Below, piece after piece: positions 28,004 through 39,071 of a stretch of 64,000 nt of DNA. The notes beneath the pieces were generated by a model. The model saw nothing but the letters and a program-made list of their open reading frames with translations. It made no database searches and was not told the origin of the DNA. This DNA is from Celeribacter baekdonensis. GTDB taxonomy: Bacteria > Pseudomonadota > Alphaproteobacteria > Rhodobacterales > Rhodobacteraceae. The stretch spans positions 147,728 to 211,727 of the forward strand of contig NZ_FNBL01000008.1 in the NCBI RefSeq assembly GCF_900102315.1, given 5' to 3'. Positions within the stretch are counted from its first letter, which is position 1, and every line of letters begins with the position of its first letter. A program made the translations under genes and the position numbers.

Positions 28004-28544
28004 TGTCCAACGTCTCTGCATGCGCCTCTTCCACTGCATGATCCCAGGCCGTCACATGCGCCGCCATGCGGCCCCGCCGTCCCTCGATCACCCGAAGGCC
28101 AATGGCCTCACCGGGCATCAGATCGGCAAGACCGGAGCGACGCAGCACCTCGATATGCACAAACACATCTTCGGGGCGACCAAACACATTGGCAAAGCCA
28201 AAGCCCTTGCCCTTATCAAACCATTTCACCCGCGCCGGTTCCAGCGGCAGATCAAGCCCGCCCCCGTCCACCTGTTCGAGATCTTCGAGCATAGGGCCAT
28301 CGGACTGAACCGGGGGTTCAATCCCCAAAACCTCAATCGCCTGAACCCCACGATCGGTTTCTTGCACCGACAAGCGGATCAAGGCGGCATCCGCAACCGA
28401 ACTTTGGCCGAAATTGCGCAATACATTTGCGTGCAACAAAATATCGGGTCCACCTTCGTCGGAGACCACAAAACCAAAACCACGCGTTGGATCGAACCAT
28501 TTGACATGGCCCGATACAACCTTTTCCAAGCCTGTATCGTTCAT
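27993..28544 (-). CDS. Two-domain cold-shock protein
   Basis: A 183-residue protein with two cold-shock domains. The first starts [20 protein letters not shown], the second [20 protein letters not shown], each with RNP1-like (GFGFV / GFGFA) and an RNP2-like stretch (DILLHANVL / DVFVHIEVL). An acidic linker joins them, and an acidic tail follows. Double-CSD proteins are typical of alphaproteobacteria and bind single-stranded nucleic acid. The DUF192 gene starts inside its stop. Confidence 0.93.
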   Translation of the reverse strand: MNDTGLEKVVSGHVKWFDPTRGFGFVVSDEGGPDILLHANVLRNFGQSSVADAALIRLSVQETDRGVQAIEVLGIEPPVQSDGPMLEDLEQVDGGGLDLPLEPARVKWFDKGKGFGFANVFGRPEDVFVHIEVLRRSGLADLMPGEAIGLRVIEGRRGRMAAHVTAWDHAVEEAHAETLDSDS

Positions 28545-28713
28545 ATTTCCACACTCAAAAGGGGCGGCGCCTACGCACCAACCCGCAATTAGCGGGGCTT
28601 TCGCCCCTCATCCCTGCGGCAGACCCTGCGTCAAAGAAGACAAAGGTTCAAGACCTGCTTGACCTGTCTTTTTGACCAATTGCATGTTGCCGCAAGGTCA
28701 ACCCTCCGTCTTA

Positions 28714-29319
28714 TCAGGGATTTAGACGCTCAATCGTCCAAGCCTCCGTCACAGTCGCACGGGTCCATTTAAATCGGTCGTGAAGGCGAAACTCGCCATC
28801 GGCCCAAAACTCGATTTCAAGCGGGGTGATCCGGTAACCGCCCCAAAACGGGGGACGTTTCGGATTTGGTCCGTGTTTCAGCCCCGCTTTGGCGACCGCT
28901 TCCATCAGCGCCGTTTTGGACGCCAGGGGCCGTGACTGTTTTGACGCCCATGCGCCAATCCGTGACCCCAAGGCCCGCGATGTATAATAGGCGTCAGAGG
29001 CCGCGTCACTTTCGCGTGTCACCAGTCCGCGCACACGAACTTGTCGACGCAAGCTTTTCCAGTGCATGACAAAAGCGGCCTTGCCAGAGCTCTCGATTTC
29101 CTGACCTTTGGCGCTTTCATAATTGGTGAAAAACACGAACGCATCATCCGCGATGTCTTTGAGCAACACCATACGCACATTGGGCAACCCATCGGAATCG
29201 ACCGTGGCCATGGCGATGGCATTGGGGTCATTGACCTCTGTTGCCTCAGCCGATTTGAGCCATTGGCGGGCAATCTCGAACGGATCGTCCCCTGCAAAAA
29301 TACCTTTACGCGACAGCAT
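28714..29319 (-). CDS. pdxH: Pyridoxamine 5'-phosphate oxidase
   Basis: FMN-dependent oxidation of pyridoxamine or pyridoxine phosphate to pyridoxal phosphate. The 201-residue protein has the family landmarks: [20 protein letters not shown] (FMN-binding), [34 protein letters not shown], and the C-terminal [10 protein letters not shown] before TIERLNP. It is divergent from fabI across about 200 bases. No partner gene of B6 synthesis is nearby. Confidence 0.96.
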   Translation of the reverse strand: MLSRKGIFAGDDPFEIARQWLKSAEATEVNDPNAIAMATVDSDGLPNVRMVLLKDIADDAFVFFTNYESAKGQEIESSGKAAFVMHWKSLRRQVRVRGLVTRESDAASDAYYTSRALGSRIGAWASKQSRPLASKTALMEAVAKAGLKHGPNPKRPPFWGGYRITPLEIEFWADGEFRLHDRFKWTRATVTEAWTIERLNP

Positions 29320-29522
29320 GGCTCACCTCCTCTTTGCCTTGTGGATAGCCCTTTGTGAGCGGCACAACAAGGCCCGCACCAAAGCAAGCCCCAGCATCAT
29401 CTTGGGCAGATTTTGACACCGCGTCACGAATTTACGCCCCCCAGACTTGCTAGGTTTGCGCAAAAGCCCTAAAGCACTTTTCAACATGAATTCTACACAT
29501 TCTACACAGGTGAGGGCCAAAT

Positions 29523-30326
29523 ATGACCAAACTGATGGATGGAAAGCGGGGCCTGATCATGGGGCTTGCCAATGACAAGTCGATCGCCTGGGGCATCGCA
29601 CAGGCATTGGCGAACCATGGCGCCGAGCTGTGCTTTTCCTATCAAGGCGAACAGTTGAAAAAGCGGGTCGATCCGCTGGCTGAACGGTTGGGCTCGGATT
29701 TCGTCGTCGAATGCGATGTCTCCGACGAGGCCTCTGTTGATGCGTTGTTTGCCGCCATCGAGGCGAAATGGGGCAAGATGGATTTCATTGTCCACGCCAT
29801 TGGCTTTTCCGACAAGGCCGAATTGCGGGGCCGCTACGTCGACACCACCCGCGCCAATTTCAACCTGACCATGGATATTTCCGTCTATTCCTTCACTGCC
29901 GTGGCCCAACGCGCCGCGAAACTGATGGTGGATGGCGGGTCGATGTTGACCATGACCTATTATGGCGCCGAACGCGTCATGCCGCATTATAATGTGATGG
30001 GCGTGGCCAAAGCCGCCCTTGAGGCCTCGGTGCGGTATCTGGCCGAAGATCTGGGCAAAGACGGCATCCGGGTCAATTCGATCTCCGCCGGGCCGATCAA
30101 AACGCTGGCCGCCTCGGGCATTGGCGATTTCCGCTACATCATGAAGTGGAACGAATACAATTCGCCGCTGCGTCGCAATGTGACCATTGATGATGTCGGC
30201 GGCTCCGCGCTTTACCTTTTGTCGGACCTGTCTTCGGGCGTGACCGGCGAAACCCACCACGTTGATGCCGGCTATCATGTGGTTGGGATGAAGGCGGTGG
30301 ATGCGCCGGACATCACCAAAGGCTAA
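29523..30326 (+). CDS. fabI: Enoyl-[acyl-carrier-protein] reductase (NADH)
   Basis: The last reduction step of each fatty-acid elongation cycle. The 267-residue protein starts MTKLMDGKRGLIMGLANDKS with the NAD-binding loop. Catalytic Tyr156 and Lys163 lie in ERVMPHYNVMGVAKAALEAS, and the flexible substrate-binding loop is ISAGPIKTLAASGIGDF. The form is the triclosan-target FabI type. It is a single-gene unit followed by a stem-loop, divergent from pdxH. Confidence 0.97.
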   Translation: MTKLMDGKRGLIMGLANDKSIAWGIAQALANHGAELCFSYQGEQLKKRVDPLAERLGSDFVVECDVSDEASVDALFAAIEAKWGKMDFIVHAIGFSDKAELRGRYVDTTRANFNLTMDISVYSFTAVAQRAAKLMVDGGSMLTMTYYGAERVMPHYNVMGVAKAALEASVRYLAEDLGKDGIRVNSISAGPIKTLAASGIGDFRYIMKWNEYNSPLRRNVTIDDVGGSALYLLSDLSSGVTGETHHVDAGYHVVGMKAVDAPDITKG

Positions 30327-30350
30327 ACCGCCTCATATAGACAGATGAGC

Positions 30351-30376
30351 AAACGGGGGCTTCGGCCTCCGTTTCG
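30351..30376 (+). terminator. Stem-loop after fabI
   Basis: A 10-base stem, AAACGGGGGC / GCCTCCGTTT with one G-U pair, closed by a TTCG tetraloop. The T run after it is short (GTTT within the stem, then CGCG), so it may be a weak terminator or a 3'-end stabiliser. Confidence 0.65.
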
Positions 30377-30535
30377 CGTTATACCCGGGTATATGACGAC
30401 AGGATTCCCCGATCTTTTTCGCAGTTTTTTAAGAAACCGCGCTGTAAGAGATTGTGGTGGCGCGATTTTCGCGGCAAAAAAGACGCCAATCTAAACACCA
30501 CCCCATCAACACCGTCCTCATCAAAGGATTTTGAA

Positions 30536-31039
30536 ATGTCCGACCGTTTGCCGCATGAAAAAGGGTTTCACATCAGCTGGGACCAGATCCATCGCGACAG
30601 CCGGGCGCTGGCGTGGCGGTTGGATGGCAAAGGGCCGGACGATGGTGCATGGCGGGCCGTTGTGGCGATCACCCGTGGCGGCATGGCCCCGGCGATGATC
30701 ATCGCGCGTGAATTGGACATTCGCACGGTCGATACGATCTCGGTCAAATCTTATGATCACCAAGATCAATCCGAAGCGATTGTGCTGAAAGCCCCCGACA
30801 AGGATATGATGGGCGATGGCACCGGGATTTTGATCATCGACGATCTGGTCGACAGCGGCAAAACCCTGAAACTGGTGCGCGACCTCTATCCGAACGCGCA
30901 TTTTGCCACCGTTTATGCCAAACCCGCAGGGCGACCACAGGTTGACACATTCATCACTGAAGTGTCGCAAGACACATGGATTTTCTTCCCATGGGATATG
31001 GCACTGCAATATGTTCAGCCTTACCGCGGGCGGGACTAA
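30536..31039 (+). CDS. gpt: Xanthine(-guanine) phosphoribosyltransferase
   Basis: A salvage enzyme forming XMP/GMP from PRPP. The ATG at 30536 follows CAAAGGA and gives 167 residues, starting [21 protein letters not shown]. The PRPP-binding motif is [14 protein letters not shown] (about 98-111), with [16 protein letters not shown] as the second loop, and a C-terminal [13 protein letters not shown] typical of Gpt. The frame upstream to 30452 lacks a ribosome-binding site. Confidence 0.94.
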   Translation: MSDRLPHEKGFHISWDQIHRDSRALAWRLDGKGPDDGAWRAVVAITRGGMAPAMIIARELDIRTVDTISVKSYDHQDQSEAIVLKAPDKDMMGDGTGILIIDDLVDSGKTLKLVRDLYPNAHFATVYAKPAGRPQVDTFITEVSQDTWIFFPWDMALQYVQPYRGRD

Positions 31040-31052
31040 AGCTTAGTCACAC

Positions 31053-31340
31053 TCACGCGGCGTAGGGCTGAGGTGAAAGCTGTTGCACCAAACGCTCCAG
31101 CTTTTCAATCTCATGGCGGGCAAACGCCACGCTGTTGTCAAAGTCCATGCTGCGCGAAACCCCGTCAATCGCACCACAGGCGGAGCGGGTCATATAGCCC
31201 GCCAACCGCAGCTCGACCTCATAGGACCGCTCGCGGATGTGATCCGTCATCGCCTCCGCGCGCGCCGCTTGGCCCTCTTGGGCAATCAAAAGCGCCGCTT
31301 TTAAATCCGCAATCAGCGCCTGATTTTTCATCTTCTCCAT
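31053..31340 (-). CDS. Hypothetical helical protein (95 aa)
   Basis: A small protein, mostly helical and charged: NQALIADLKAALLIAQEGQA, then RSYEVELRLAGYMTRSACGA and FARHEIEKLERLVQQL. No membrane segment or known domain. Two Met near the front (31340 and 31331) are possible starts. It is convergent with gpt, with 13 bases between the stops. Confidence 0.6.
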   Translation of the reverse strand: MEKMKNQALIADLKAALLIAQEGQAARAEAMTDHIRERSYEVELRLAGYMTRSACGAIDGVSRSMDFDNSVAFARHEIEKLERLVQQLSPQPYAA

Positions 31341-31682
31341 TGGGAAAACCTCACCTTCTCGACATCGACCTCATTCGGCCCCTGGCGTTACCGCCTTATC
31401 CACGTGCTTTTTCACATGGGCTCTCTGCGGGCTCTCTGCCCCCATTGAAACACTCAAAAGGGCGATTTGGTTAACGGCAGATGAAAACCCGCCATTCTGA
31501 ACATCACGCCTTGGTGAAAGCCTTTTTTTTCAGCATCTTGTCGCATTTGAGGTCACAAAAACAACACCCCACTGCGCGCGTTTCCCTCGCGCCCCCCAGA
31601 TGTGTGCGTTTCTGCAATTGCAGTGCGTTTGGAACCTGCCTAGCTTTGACGGGCTGACACCCCTCACTCAGGATAAACCGCG
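31341..31682. other. Intergenic region with a palindromic site
   Basis: No gene seen in 342 bases. An 8-base T run lies near 31525. CTGCAATTGCAG (31612-31623) is a perfect 12-base palindrome; TTGCAG inside it and TAGCTT 17 bases later could be -35 and -10 of the aminotransferase gene, so the palindrome may be an operator. Confidence 0.45.
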
Positions 31683-32873
31683 ATGCCCCTTCCCCTGCCC
31701 CTTGCTGCCGCCATGGCCCGCACCTTTCGTTCGCCGATCATTGCAGCCAAAGAGTGGGTCGAGGGCGTCAGCTTTCCCGCAGATCGCCCGCTGATCAACG
31801 TCTCGCAAGCCGCCCCGATCGCCGCACCCCCGTTGGCGCTGCGCCAGGAGATCGCGCGGATGGCGGTTGAGGATATTGAGGCGCATATTTACGGGCCCGT
31901 GTTGGGCCTGCCCGCGCTGCGCTCCGAAATCGCCAGCCAATGGTCCGCCGCCTATCATGCCCGGATTGCGCCCTCCGAGGTCGCCATCACCTCCGGCTGC
32001 AATCAGGCCTTCACCGCCGTCATGTCGACCATCGCGGCGCCGGGCGATGAGGTCATCCTGCCAACGCCATGGTATTTCAACCATAAAATGTGGTGCGACA
32101 TGTCGGGGGTCCATGCCGTGCCCCTGTCCACGGGCGACGACCTTTTGCCGGATTTGGAGGCCGCTGCCCGGCTGATCACCCCGCGCACCCGTGCCATCGT
32201 GTTGATCACGCCCAACAATCCCGGCGGCGTCGAATACCCGGCCGAGTTGCTGACCAAATTCTATGCCCTCGCCCGCGAACATCGCATATCTTTGGTGCTC
32301 GATGAGACCTATCGCGATTTTGACAGCCGCTCGGAGGTGCCGCATCACCTGTTCCGCCAACCGGATTGGCACGACACCTTGGTGCATCTCTATTCGTTCT
32401 CCAAAGCCTTCCGCCTCACCGGCCACCGCGTTGGCGCACTGATTGCCGCGCCAGACCGTCTGACGCAGGTTGAAAAATATCTCGATACCGTTGCGATTTG
32501 CCCAAACCAAATCGGCCAGCGCGCAGCCCTTTGGGGGATGCAGAACCTCAGCCAATGGGTCGCGGGTGAACGCGCCGAGATTCTCGACCGCCGCGCCGCG
32601 ATTTACGAAGGCTTCCCGGCACTTGCGGCAAAGGGTTGGAACCTCTTGGGATGTGGCGCCTTTTTCGCCTATGTCGAACACCCGTTTGCCATGCCCTCCT
32701 CAGAGCTTGCGCCTTGGTTGGTCAAACACGCATCGATTCTGTTGCTGCCCGGTGCCAGCTTCATGCCCGCAGGCGACGCACGCGCCGAACGCCAATTGCG
32801 CATCGCCTTTGCCAATATCGACCGTGCCGGCATTCAGACGCTTTTTGACAGATTGGCCCAAATCGCCCCCTGA
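31683..32873 (+). CDS. Class I/II pyridoxal-phosphate aminotransferase
   Basis: A 396-residue fold-type I aminotransferase. The conserved parts are EVAITSGCNQAFTAVM, ITPNNPGGVEYPAEL (Asn of the PLP site), LVLDETYRDFDS (Asp and Tyr) and SFSKAFRLTGHRVGAL with the lysine that binds PLP. The start ATG at 31683 lacks a strong ribosome-binding site but matches the family. The substrate cannot be assigned; such proteins transaminate aromatic, branched or other amino acids. Confidence 0.9.
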   Translation: MPLPLPLAAAMARTFRSPIIAAKEWVEGVSFPADRPLINVSQAAPIAAPPLALRQEIARMAVEDIEAHIYGPVLGLPALRSEIASQWSAAYHARIAPSEVAITSGCNQAFTAVMSTIAAPGDEVILPTPWYFNHKMWCDMSGVHAVPLSTGDDLLPDLEAAARLITPRTRAIVLITPNNPGGVEYPAELLTKFYALAREHRISLVLDETYRDFDSRSEVPHHLFRQPDWHDTLVHLYSFSKAFRLTGHRVGALIAAPDRLTQVEKYLDTVAICPNQIGQRAALWGMQNLSQWVAGERAEILDRRAAIYEGFPALAAKGWNLLGCGAFFAYVEHPFAMPSSELAPWLVKHASILLLPGASFMPAGDARAERQLRIAFANIDRAGIQTLFDRLAQIAP

Positions 32874-32961
32874 CGGGTGATACATTTCGGCGTGATCCGG
32901 CTTGCGAAGCCTGTCGTGAGCGCCTAGACACTTTGCCAACCTTTAAGGGAGAAAAACGCAT

Positions 32962-34827
32962 ATGGCGCACGGCAAAGGCACCGGTAAGCAATCTGGCACG
33001 AAAATGGTGGTTTGGGGGATTTTGGGCCTTCTGATCATCGGTTTGGGTGGATTTGGCACCGCAAATTTCGGCGGCGGCGTCACCCGTGTGGCCCGTGTTG
33101 GCGATGAGGACATCACGCCCACCGCCTATGCCAATGCGCTGCAAACCCAAATTCGCGCAATCGAAAGCCAAACCGGCCAAGACATCACCGTGCAGCAGGC
33201 CCTGTCTTTTGGTCTGTCACAACAAGTGTTGGGCCAATTGTTGGATCAGGCCGCGCTTGACAATGAGACCGCGAAAATCGGCATTTCGGTCGGAGATGAT
33301 GCGGTGCGCCGGGAACTTTTGGCGATGGACGCGTTCAAAGGGTTTGACGGCACATTCAGCACCGAAACCTACAAAGACATGCTGGCGCGCAACAATCTTG
33401 ATGGCAAAACCTTCGAGGCAGGTCTGCGCAAAGATGCGGCGCGCGCCATTCTCACCGGCGCTTTGGCCACGGGCATCACCATGCCGCCCTCCTACGGTCA
33501 GGTCGTGGTCGATTGGCTTGGCGAACGGCGCACCATTTCGGTCGCGACCCTCACGGTTGCTGACCTTGAAACCGGCACACCGATTGCCTCTGATGCCGAC
33601 ATCCAAGCGTGGTATGACGCCCACCCGGACGCCTATACCGCCCCCGAAGCCCGCAAAGTCACCTATGCGTGGTTGACGCCAGCGATGCTGACCGATGAGG
33701 TGGAACTTGATGAGACCGCCCTGCGCAAGCTCTATAACGACAATATCACCTCCTATGTCCAACCCGAACGCCGCCTTGTCGAGCGTCTGGTCTATGGCTC
33801 GGAAGAGGATGCCAAAGCCGCGGCTGAGCGCATCACTTCGGGTGAAACCTCCTTTGAGGACGAAGTCACCACCCGCGGCCTTGATTTGATTGACGTCGAT
33901 ATGGGCGATGTCTCCGCCGATGATCTGTCCTCTGACGCCGCCACCGTCGTGTTTGCTCTTGAGGGCACGGGCGTTGTCGGTCCGGTGATGTCCGATCTGG
34001 GTCCGGCTTTGTATCGGGTCAACGGCACATTGGCCGGGACGGAGATTTCCTTTGAAGAGGCGCGCGATGATTTGGCGGTGGAGATGGCCGCAGACGCGGC
34101 GGCGCGCCTGATTGCCGATCAGATCGAAACCTTTGACAATGATCTGGCCGACGGCATGACGCTTGAAAATCTGGCCGAGGCCACACAGATGGAACTGGGC
34201 ACGATGGATTGGACGCCCGAGAGCGAAGGCGGCATCGCCGCCTATACCGCGTTCAAAGACGCGGTTGCAACGCTGAGCCCCGACGATTACCCGGCAATCA
34301 TGGAACTGGGCGATGGTGGCGTGTTTGCCATGCGTCTGGACGCGATTGTCCCCTCCGCTGTGCGTCCGCTCGACGAGGTTCGTGATCAGGTCTCTGCCGA
34401 TTGGGAGCGCGATGCCATCGCAACCCTTCTGACCACCCGCGCCGAAGCGCTTGAAACCGATGTGGCGGCGGGCACCCCGATCACCGAGCTGGGTCTGGCC
34501 TCCGAGAGCTTTGAAGCGATCACCCGTCAGGGCAACATCGCCTCCATGCCTGCGGGCTTTATCGACGCGGTGTTTGCCCCCGGTCTGACGCTCGGCGGCA
34601 CCACCTTGATCCCCGGCCAAGGCCGCGTGGTCATCGCCAAAATCGACAAGGTCGATGCCCCCGCCAAGACGGACGAAAACAGTGCCATTGCCGATGGCTA
34701 CATCACCTCCGCCGCCCAAGGCGCGGCGCAAGACGTGATTGCCGCCTTCTCCAATGCCCTGCGCCTGCGCGAAGGCGTGACCGTCAATGAACCCGCCCTG
34801 AACGCAGTGCACAGCCAAATCCAATAA
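32962..34827 (+). CDS. ppiD: Periplasmic peptidyl-prolyl isomerase / chaperone (PpiD-like)
   Basis: A 621-residue protein anchored by one N-terminal helix, VVWGILGLLIIGLGGFGTAN (about 15-35), followed by a SurA-N-type domain (VGDEDITPTAYANALQTQIR) and a central parvulin-type domain, weakly conserved. The rest is a long acidic helical part. PpiD-like proteins fold outer-membrane and periplasmic proteins at the SecYEG exit. GGGAGAAAAAC precedes the ATG. trpE begins 53 bases later, possibly on the same transcript. Confidence 0.88.
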   Translation: MAHGKGTGKQSGTKMVVWGILGLLIIGLGGFGTANFGGGVTRVARVGDEDITPTAYANALQTQIRAIESQTGQDITVQQALSFGLSQQVLGQLLDQAALDNETAKIGISVGDDAVRRELLAMDAFKGFDGTFSTETYKDMLARNNLDGKTFEAGLRKDAARAILTGALATGITMPPSYGQVVVDWLGERRTISVATLTVADLETGTPIASDADIQAWYDAHPDAYTAPEARKVTYAWLTPAMLTDEVELDETALRKLYNDNITSYVQPERRLVERLVYGSEEDAKAAAERITSGETSFEDEVTTRGLDLIDVDMGDVSADDLSSDAATVVFALEGTGVVGPVMSDLGPALYRVNGTLAGTEISFEEARDDLAVEMAADAAARLIADQIETFDNDLADGMTLENLAEATQMELGTMDWTPESEGGIAAYTAFKDAVATLSPDDYPAIMELGDGGVFAMRLDAIVPSAVRPLDEVRDQVSADWERDAIATLLTTRAEALETDVAAGTPITELGLASESFEAITRQGNIASMPAGFIDAVFAPGLTLGGTTLIPGQGRVVIAKIDKVDAPAKTDENSAIADGYITSAAQGAAQDVIAAFSNALRLREGVTVNEPALNAVHSQIQ

Positions 34828-34880
34828 GCGCCGTTTGATCACAAGACGGCGGGAAGACACAGACGAGAAAGACGACAGAC

Positions 34881-36395
34881 ATGGCCACGCTTATCCCCGC
34901 CTTCTCCACCTTTGAGACCGCCTATGACGCCGGCCTCAATCAGGTGGTGTACGCCAAAGTGGCCGCCGATCTCGACACGCCCGTGTCGATCATGCTCAAA
35001 CTCGCGGGCGCGCGCACCGACAGTTTCATCCTTGAATCTGTGACCGGCGGCGAGGTCCGCGGGCGCTATTCCATCATCGGCCTGAAACCCGATCTGATCT
35101 GGAAATGCGAGGGCACCAAAGCTGCACTCAACCGCAATGCGCGTTTTGACCCCGACAGCTACACCACGTCGGATCTCGATCCGCTGGCCTCGTTGCGAGC
35201 GCTGATCGCGGAGAGCAAAATCGACATGCCCGCCGAACTGCCTGCCTCGGCTGCGGGTCTTTTCGGCTATCTCGGCTATGACATGATCCGTCTGGTCGAA
35301 CATCTGCCCCATGTGAACCCCGACCCGATCGGCCTGCCCGATGCGGTGTTGATGCGCCCTTCTGTGGTGGCCGTGTTGGACGGGGTCAAAGGCGAGGTCA
35401 CCGTGGTGTCACCCGCCTGGGTCGGCACAGGCCAATCCGCCAAAGCCGCCTATGCGCAGGCCGCCGAACGGGTGATGGACGCGCTGCGCGATCTCGAACG
35501 CGCGCCGTCTGAGACCAGCCATGATCTGGGCGAAAGCTTCGCAGCCCCCGCCCCCGTCTCAAATTTCACCCATGAGGGCTACAAACAAGCCGTTGAAAAG
35601 GCAAAAGACTACATCACCGCAGGCGACATCTTCCAAGTCGTGCCCGCACAGCGCTGGACCCAGGATTTCCCGCTGCCGCCCTTCTCGCTTTACCGCTCGT
35701 TGCGCCGCACCAACCCCTCGCCTTTCATGTTCTTTTTCAACTTTGGCGGCTTTCAGATCATCGGCGCGTCGCCCGAAATTCTGGTCCGCGTCTTTGACGG
35801 CGAGGTCACAATCCGCCCGATCGCCGGCACCCGCAAACGCGGCGCGACACCCGAAGAAGACAAGGCACTGGAACTTGATTTGCTCTCCGATCAAAAAGAG
35901 CTGGCCGAGCATTTGATGCTGTTGGATCTGGGCCGCAATGACACCGGCAAAGTGTCGAAAATCGGCACGGTGCGCCCGACCGAAGAATTCATCATCGAAC
36001 GCTATTCCCACGTCATGCACATCGTCTCCAACGTCGTCGGCGAGCTGCGCGAGGACGAAGACGCGCTCTCTGCTTTGCTCGCGGGCCTGCCCGCAGGCAC
36101 CGTGTCCGGCGCACCGAAAGTCCGGGCGATGGAGATCATCGACGAGTTGGAACCGGAAAAACGCGGCGTCTATGGCGGCGGCGTCGGCTATTTCTCCGCA
36201 GGCGGCGACATGGACATGTGCATCGCGCTGCGCACGGCCGTCTTGAAGGACGAAAAGCTCTATATCCAGGCCGGTGGTGGCGTGGTCTACGACTCCGATC
36301 CTGAGGGCGAATATCAAGAAACCGTCAATAAATCCAATGCCCTGCGCAAAGCGGCCGAAGACGCCGGGATGTTCACAAGCTCCGGCAACCGCTGA
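34881..36395 (+). CDS. trpE: Anthranilate synthase component I
   Basis: Chorismate plus ammonia/glutamine to anthranilate, the first committed step of tryptophan synthesis. The 504-residue protein has the N-terminal feedback region (ILESVTGGEVRGRYSIIGLK) and the chorismate-binding domain: DIFQVVPAQRW, PSPFMFFFNFGGFQIIGASP, PIAGTRKRGATPEEDKALE, HLMLLDLGRNDTGKV and GTVSGAPKVRAMEIID. No trpG is in the window downstream; an unrelated Lrp gene follows on the other strand. Confidence 0.97.
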   Translation: MATLIPAFSTFETAYDAGLNQVVYAKVAADLDTPVSIMLKLAGARTDSFILESVTGGEVRGRYSIIGLKPDLIWKCEGTKAALNRNARFDPDSYTTSDLDPLASLRALIAESKIDMPAELPASAAGLFGYLGYDMIRLVEHLPHVNPDPIGLPDAVLMRPSVVAVLDGVKGEVTVVSPAWVGTGQSAKAAYAQAAERVMDALRDLERAPSETSHDLGESFAAPAPVSNFTHEGYKQAVEKAKDYITAGDIFQVVPAQRWTQDFPLPPFSLYRSLRRTNPSPFMFFFNFGGFQIIGASPEILVRVFDGEVTIRPIAGTRKRGATPEEDKALELDLLSDQKELAEHLMLLDLGRNDTGKVSKIGTVRPTEEFIIERYSHVMHIVSNVVGELREDEDALSALLAGLPAGTVSGAPKVRAMEIIDELEPEKRGVYGGGVGYFSAGGDMDMCIALRTAVLKDEKLYIQAGGGVVYDSDPEGEYQETVNKSNALRKAAEDAGMFTSSGNR

Positions 36396-36399
36396 CCCT

Positions 36400-36458
36400 C
36401 TTTACCGTGGCTTAAATACTCATGCGGGCAACGTTTGAGTATTTAAGCCACGGTAAAG
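36400..36458. terminator. Perfect 23-base inverted repeat between convergent genes
   Basis: The left arm (36400-36422) begins CTTTACCGTGGC and ends ACTCA; the right arm (36436-36458) is its exact complement. The loop is 13 bases. It lies between the stops of trpE and the Lrp regulator, which is the place for a two-way terminator, but there is no T run on either side and it is longer than usual. Confidence 0.7.
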
Positions 36459-36461
36459 GCA

Positions 36462-36923
36462 TCAGAGCGGCAGCTCGGTCGTCGATTTGATCTCTTCCAT
36501 CGATAAGAGCGCCGTGACATTGTAGATCGAGACCTCTTGGATCAGCGCCTGATAGAACTCATCATAGGCCTTGGCGTTTTTCACCCGGACTTTGAGGATG
36601 TAATCAATCTCCCCCGCCAAACGATGCGCCTCCAAGACTTCGGGGCGGCGTTTGAGCACCTGTAAAAACACCTCCTGCCACCCGGCTTCATGGGCGTTGG
36701 TTTTGACCAGCACAAAGAAACAGGCCTCAAGCCCAAGACTCTCCGGGTCGAGGATCACGGTCTGCTGACCGATCACACCGCCTTCGCGCATTTTGCGGAT
36801 GCGATTCCACACCGGCGTCTTGGAGGAGCCGACTTTTCGGGCGATTTCGTCCAAAGACTGGCTGGCATCCTGTTGCAGTTCGCTCAGGATTTTCCGATCC
36901 ATCGCGTCGAGTTGGACTGGCAT
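36462..36923 (-). CDS. Lrp/AsnC-family transcriptional regulator
   Basis: A 153-residue regulator from the ATG at 36923 (MPVQLDAMDRKILSELQQDA). The N-terminal helix-turn-helix is SLDEIARKVGSSKTPVWNRI. The C-terminal RAM ligand domain has VLKRRPEVLEAHRLAGEIDY. It stands divergent from DUF2849-cysI-cysH, which suggests it controls sulfur assimilation through an amino-acid effector. An upstream start at 37052 would run into the promoter region and looks wrong. Confidence 0.92.
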   Translation of the reverse strand: MPVQLDAMDRKILSELQQDASQSLDEIARKVGSSKTPVWNRIRKMREGGVIGQQTVILDPESLGLEACFFVLVKTNAHEAGWQEVFLQVLKRRPEVLEAHRLAGEIDYILKVRVKNAKAYDEFYQALIQEVSIYNVTALLSMEEIKSTTELPL

Positions 36924-37096
36924 TTCGGTTTTCCTCTCAATCTTGGAATGACGACCCGGCGCGGGTCTCATCTTGGAACAAACATCCTTATTGACGTCAC
37001 ACCATAGCATAAACTTAGGACAATGTTCTAAATATAGAGACAGAAATCGCAAGCCGAAACCAATGCCCTCGCCAACCGTCTCGCAAGGAATGTCCC

Positions 37097-37400
37097 ATGT
37101 CGCGCCCGTTCACGCCCAAAGTCATCACCGCCAACGCGCTTTTGCAAGGGGATGTGATTTACCTCTCTGAAAGCGGCATCTGGGTGCGCGCCCTCCATGA
37201 GGCGGCATTGATCTTTGACGCCGCGCGGGCAGAGGCGCTTTTGACCGAGGCGCAAAAGGACGGGATGGTCGTGGGCGCCTATCTGACGGATGCGGCAGAG
37301 GGCAAACATGGCCCGGAACCGACCCATTTTCGCGAAGAGTTCCGCCGCACAGGCCCCTCGAACTACCCCCACGGCAAGCAAGAAACAGGAGCGCGGGCAA

Positions 37401-37408
<8 letters not shown>
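37097..37408 (+). CDS. DUF2849 protein of the sulfite reductase operon
   Basis: A 103-residue protein, MSRPFTPKVITANALLQGDV onwards, with EAALIFDAARAEALLTEAQK in the middle. DUF2849 genes regularly stand before nitrite/sulfite reductase genes in alphaproteobacteria; their role is unknown, an accessory function in the reductase is assumed. The stop overlaps the reductase start by 8 bases. Confidence 0.9.
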
Positions 37409-39060
<1,652 letters not shown>

Positions 39061-39071
<11 letters not shown>

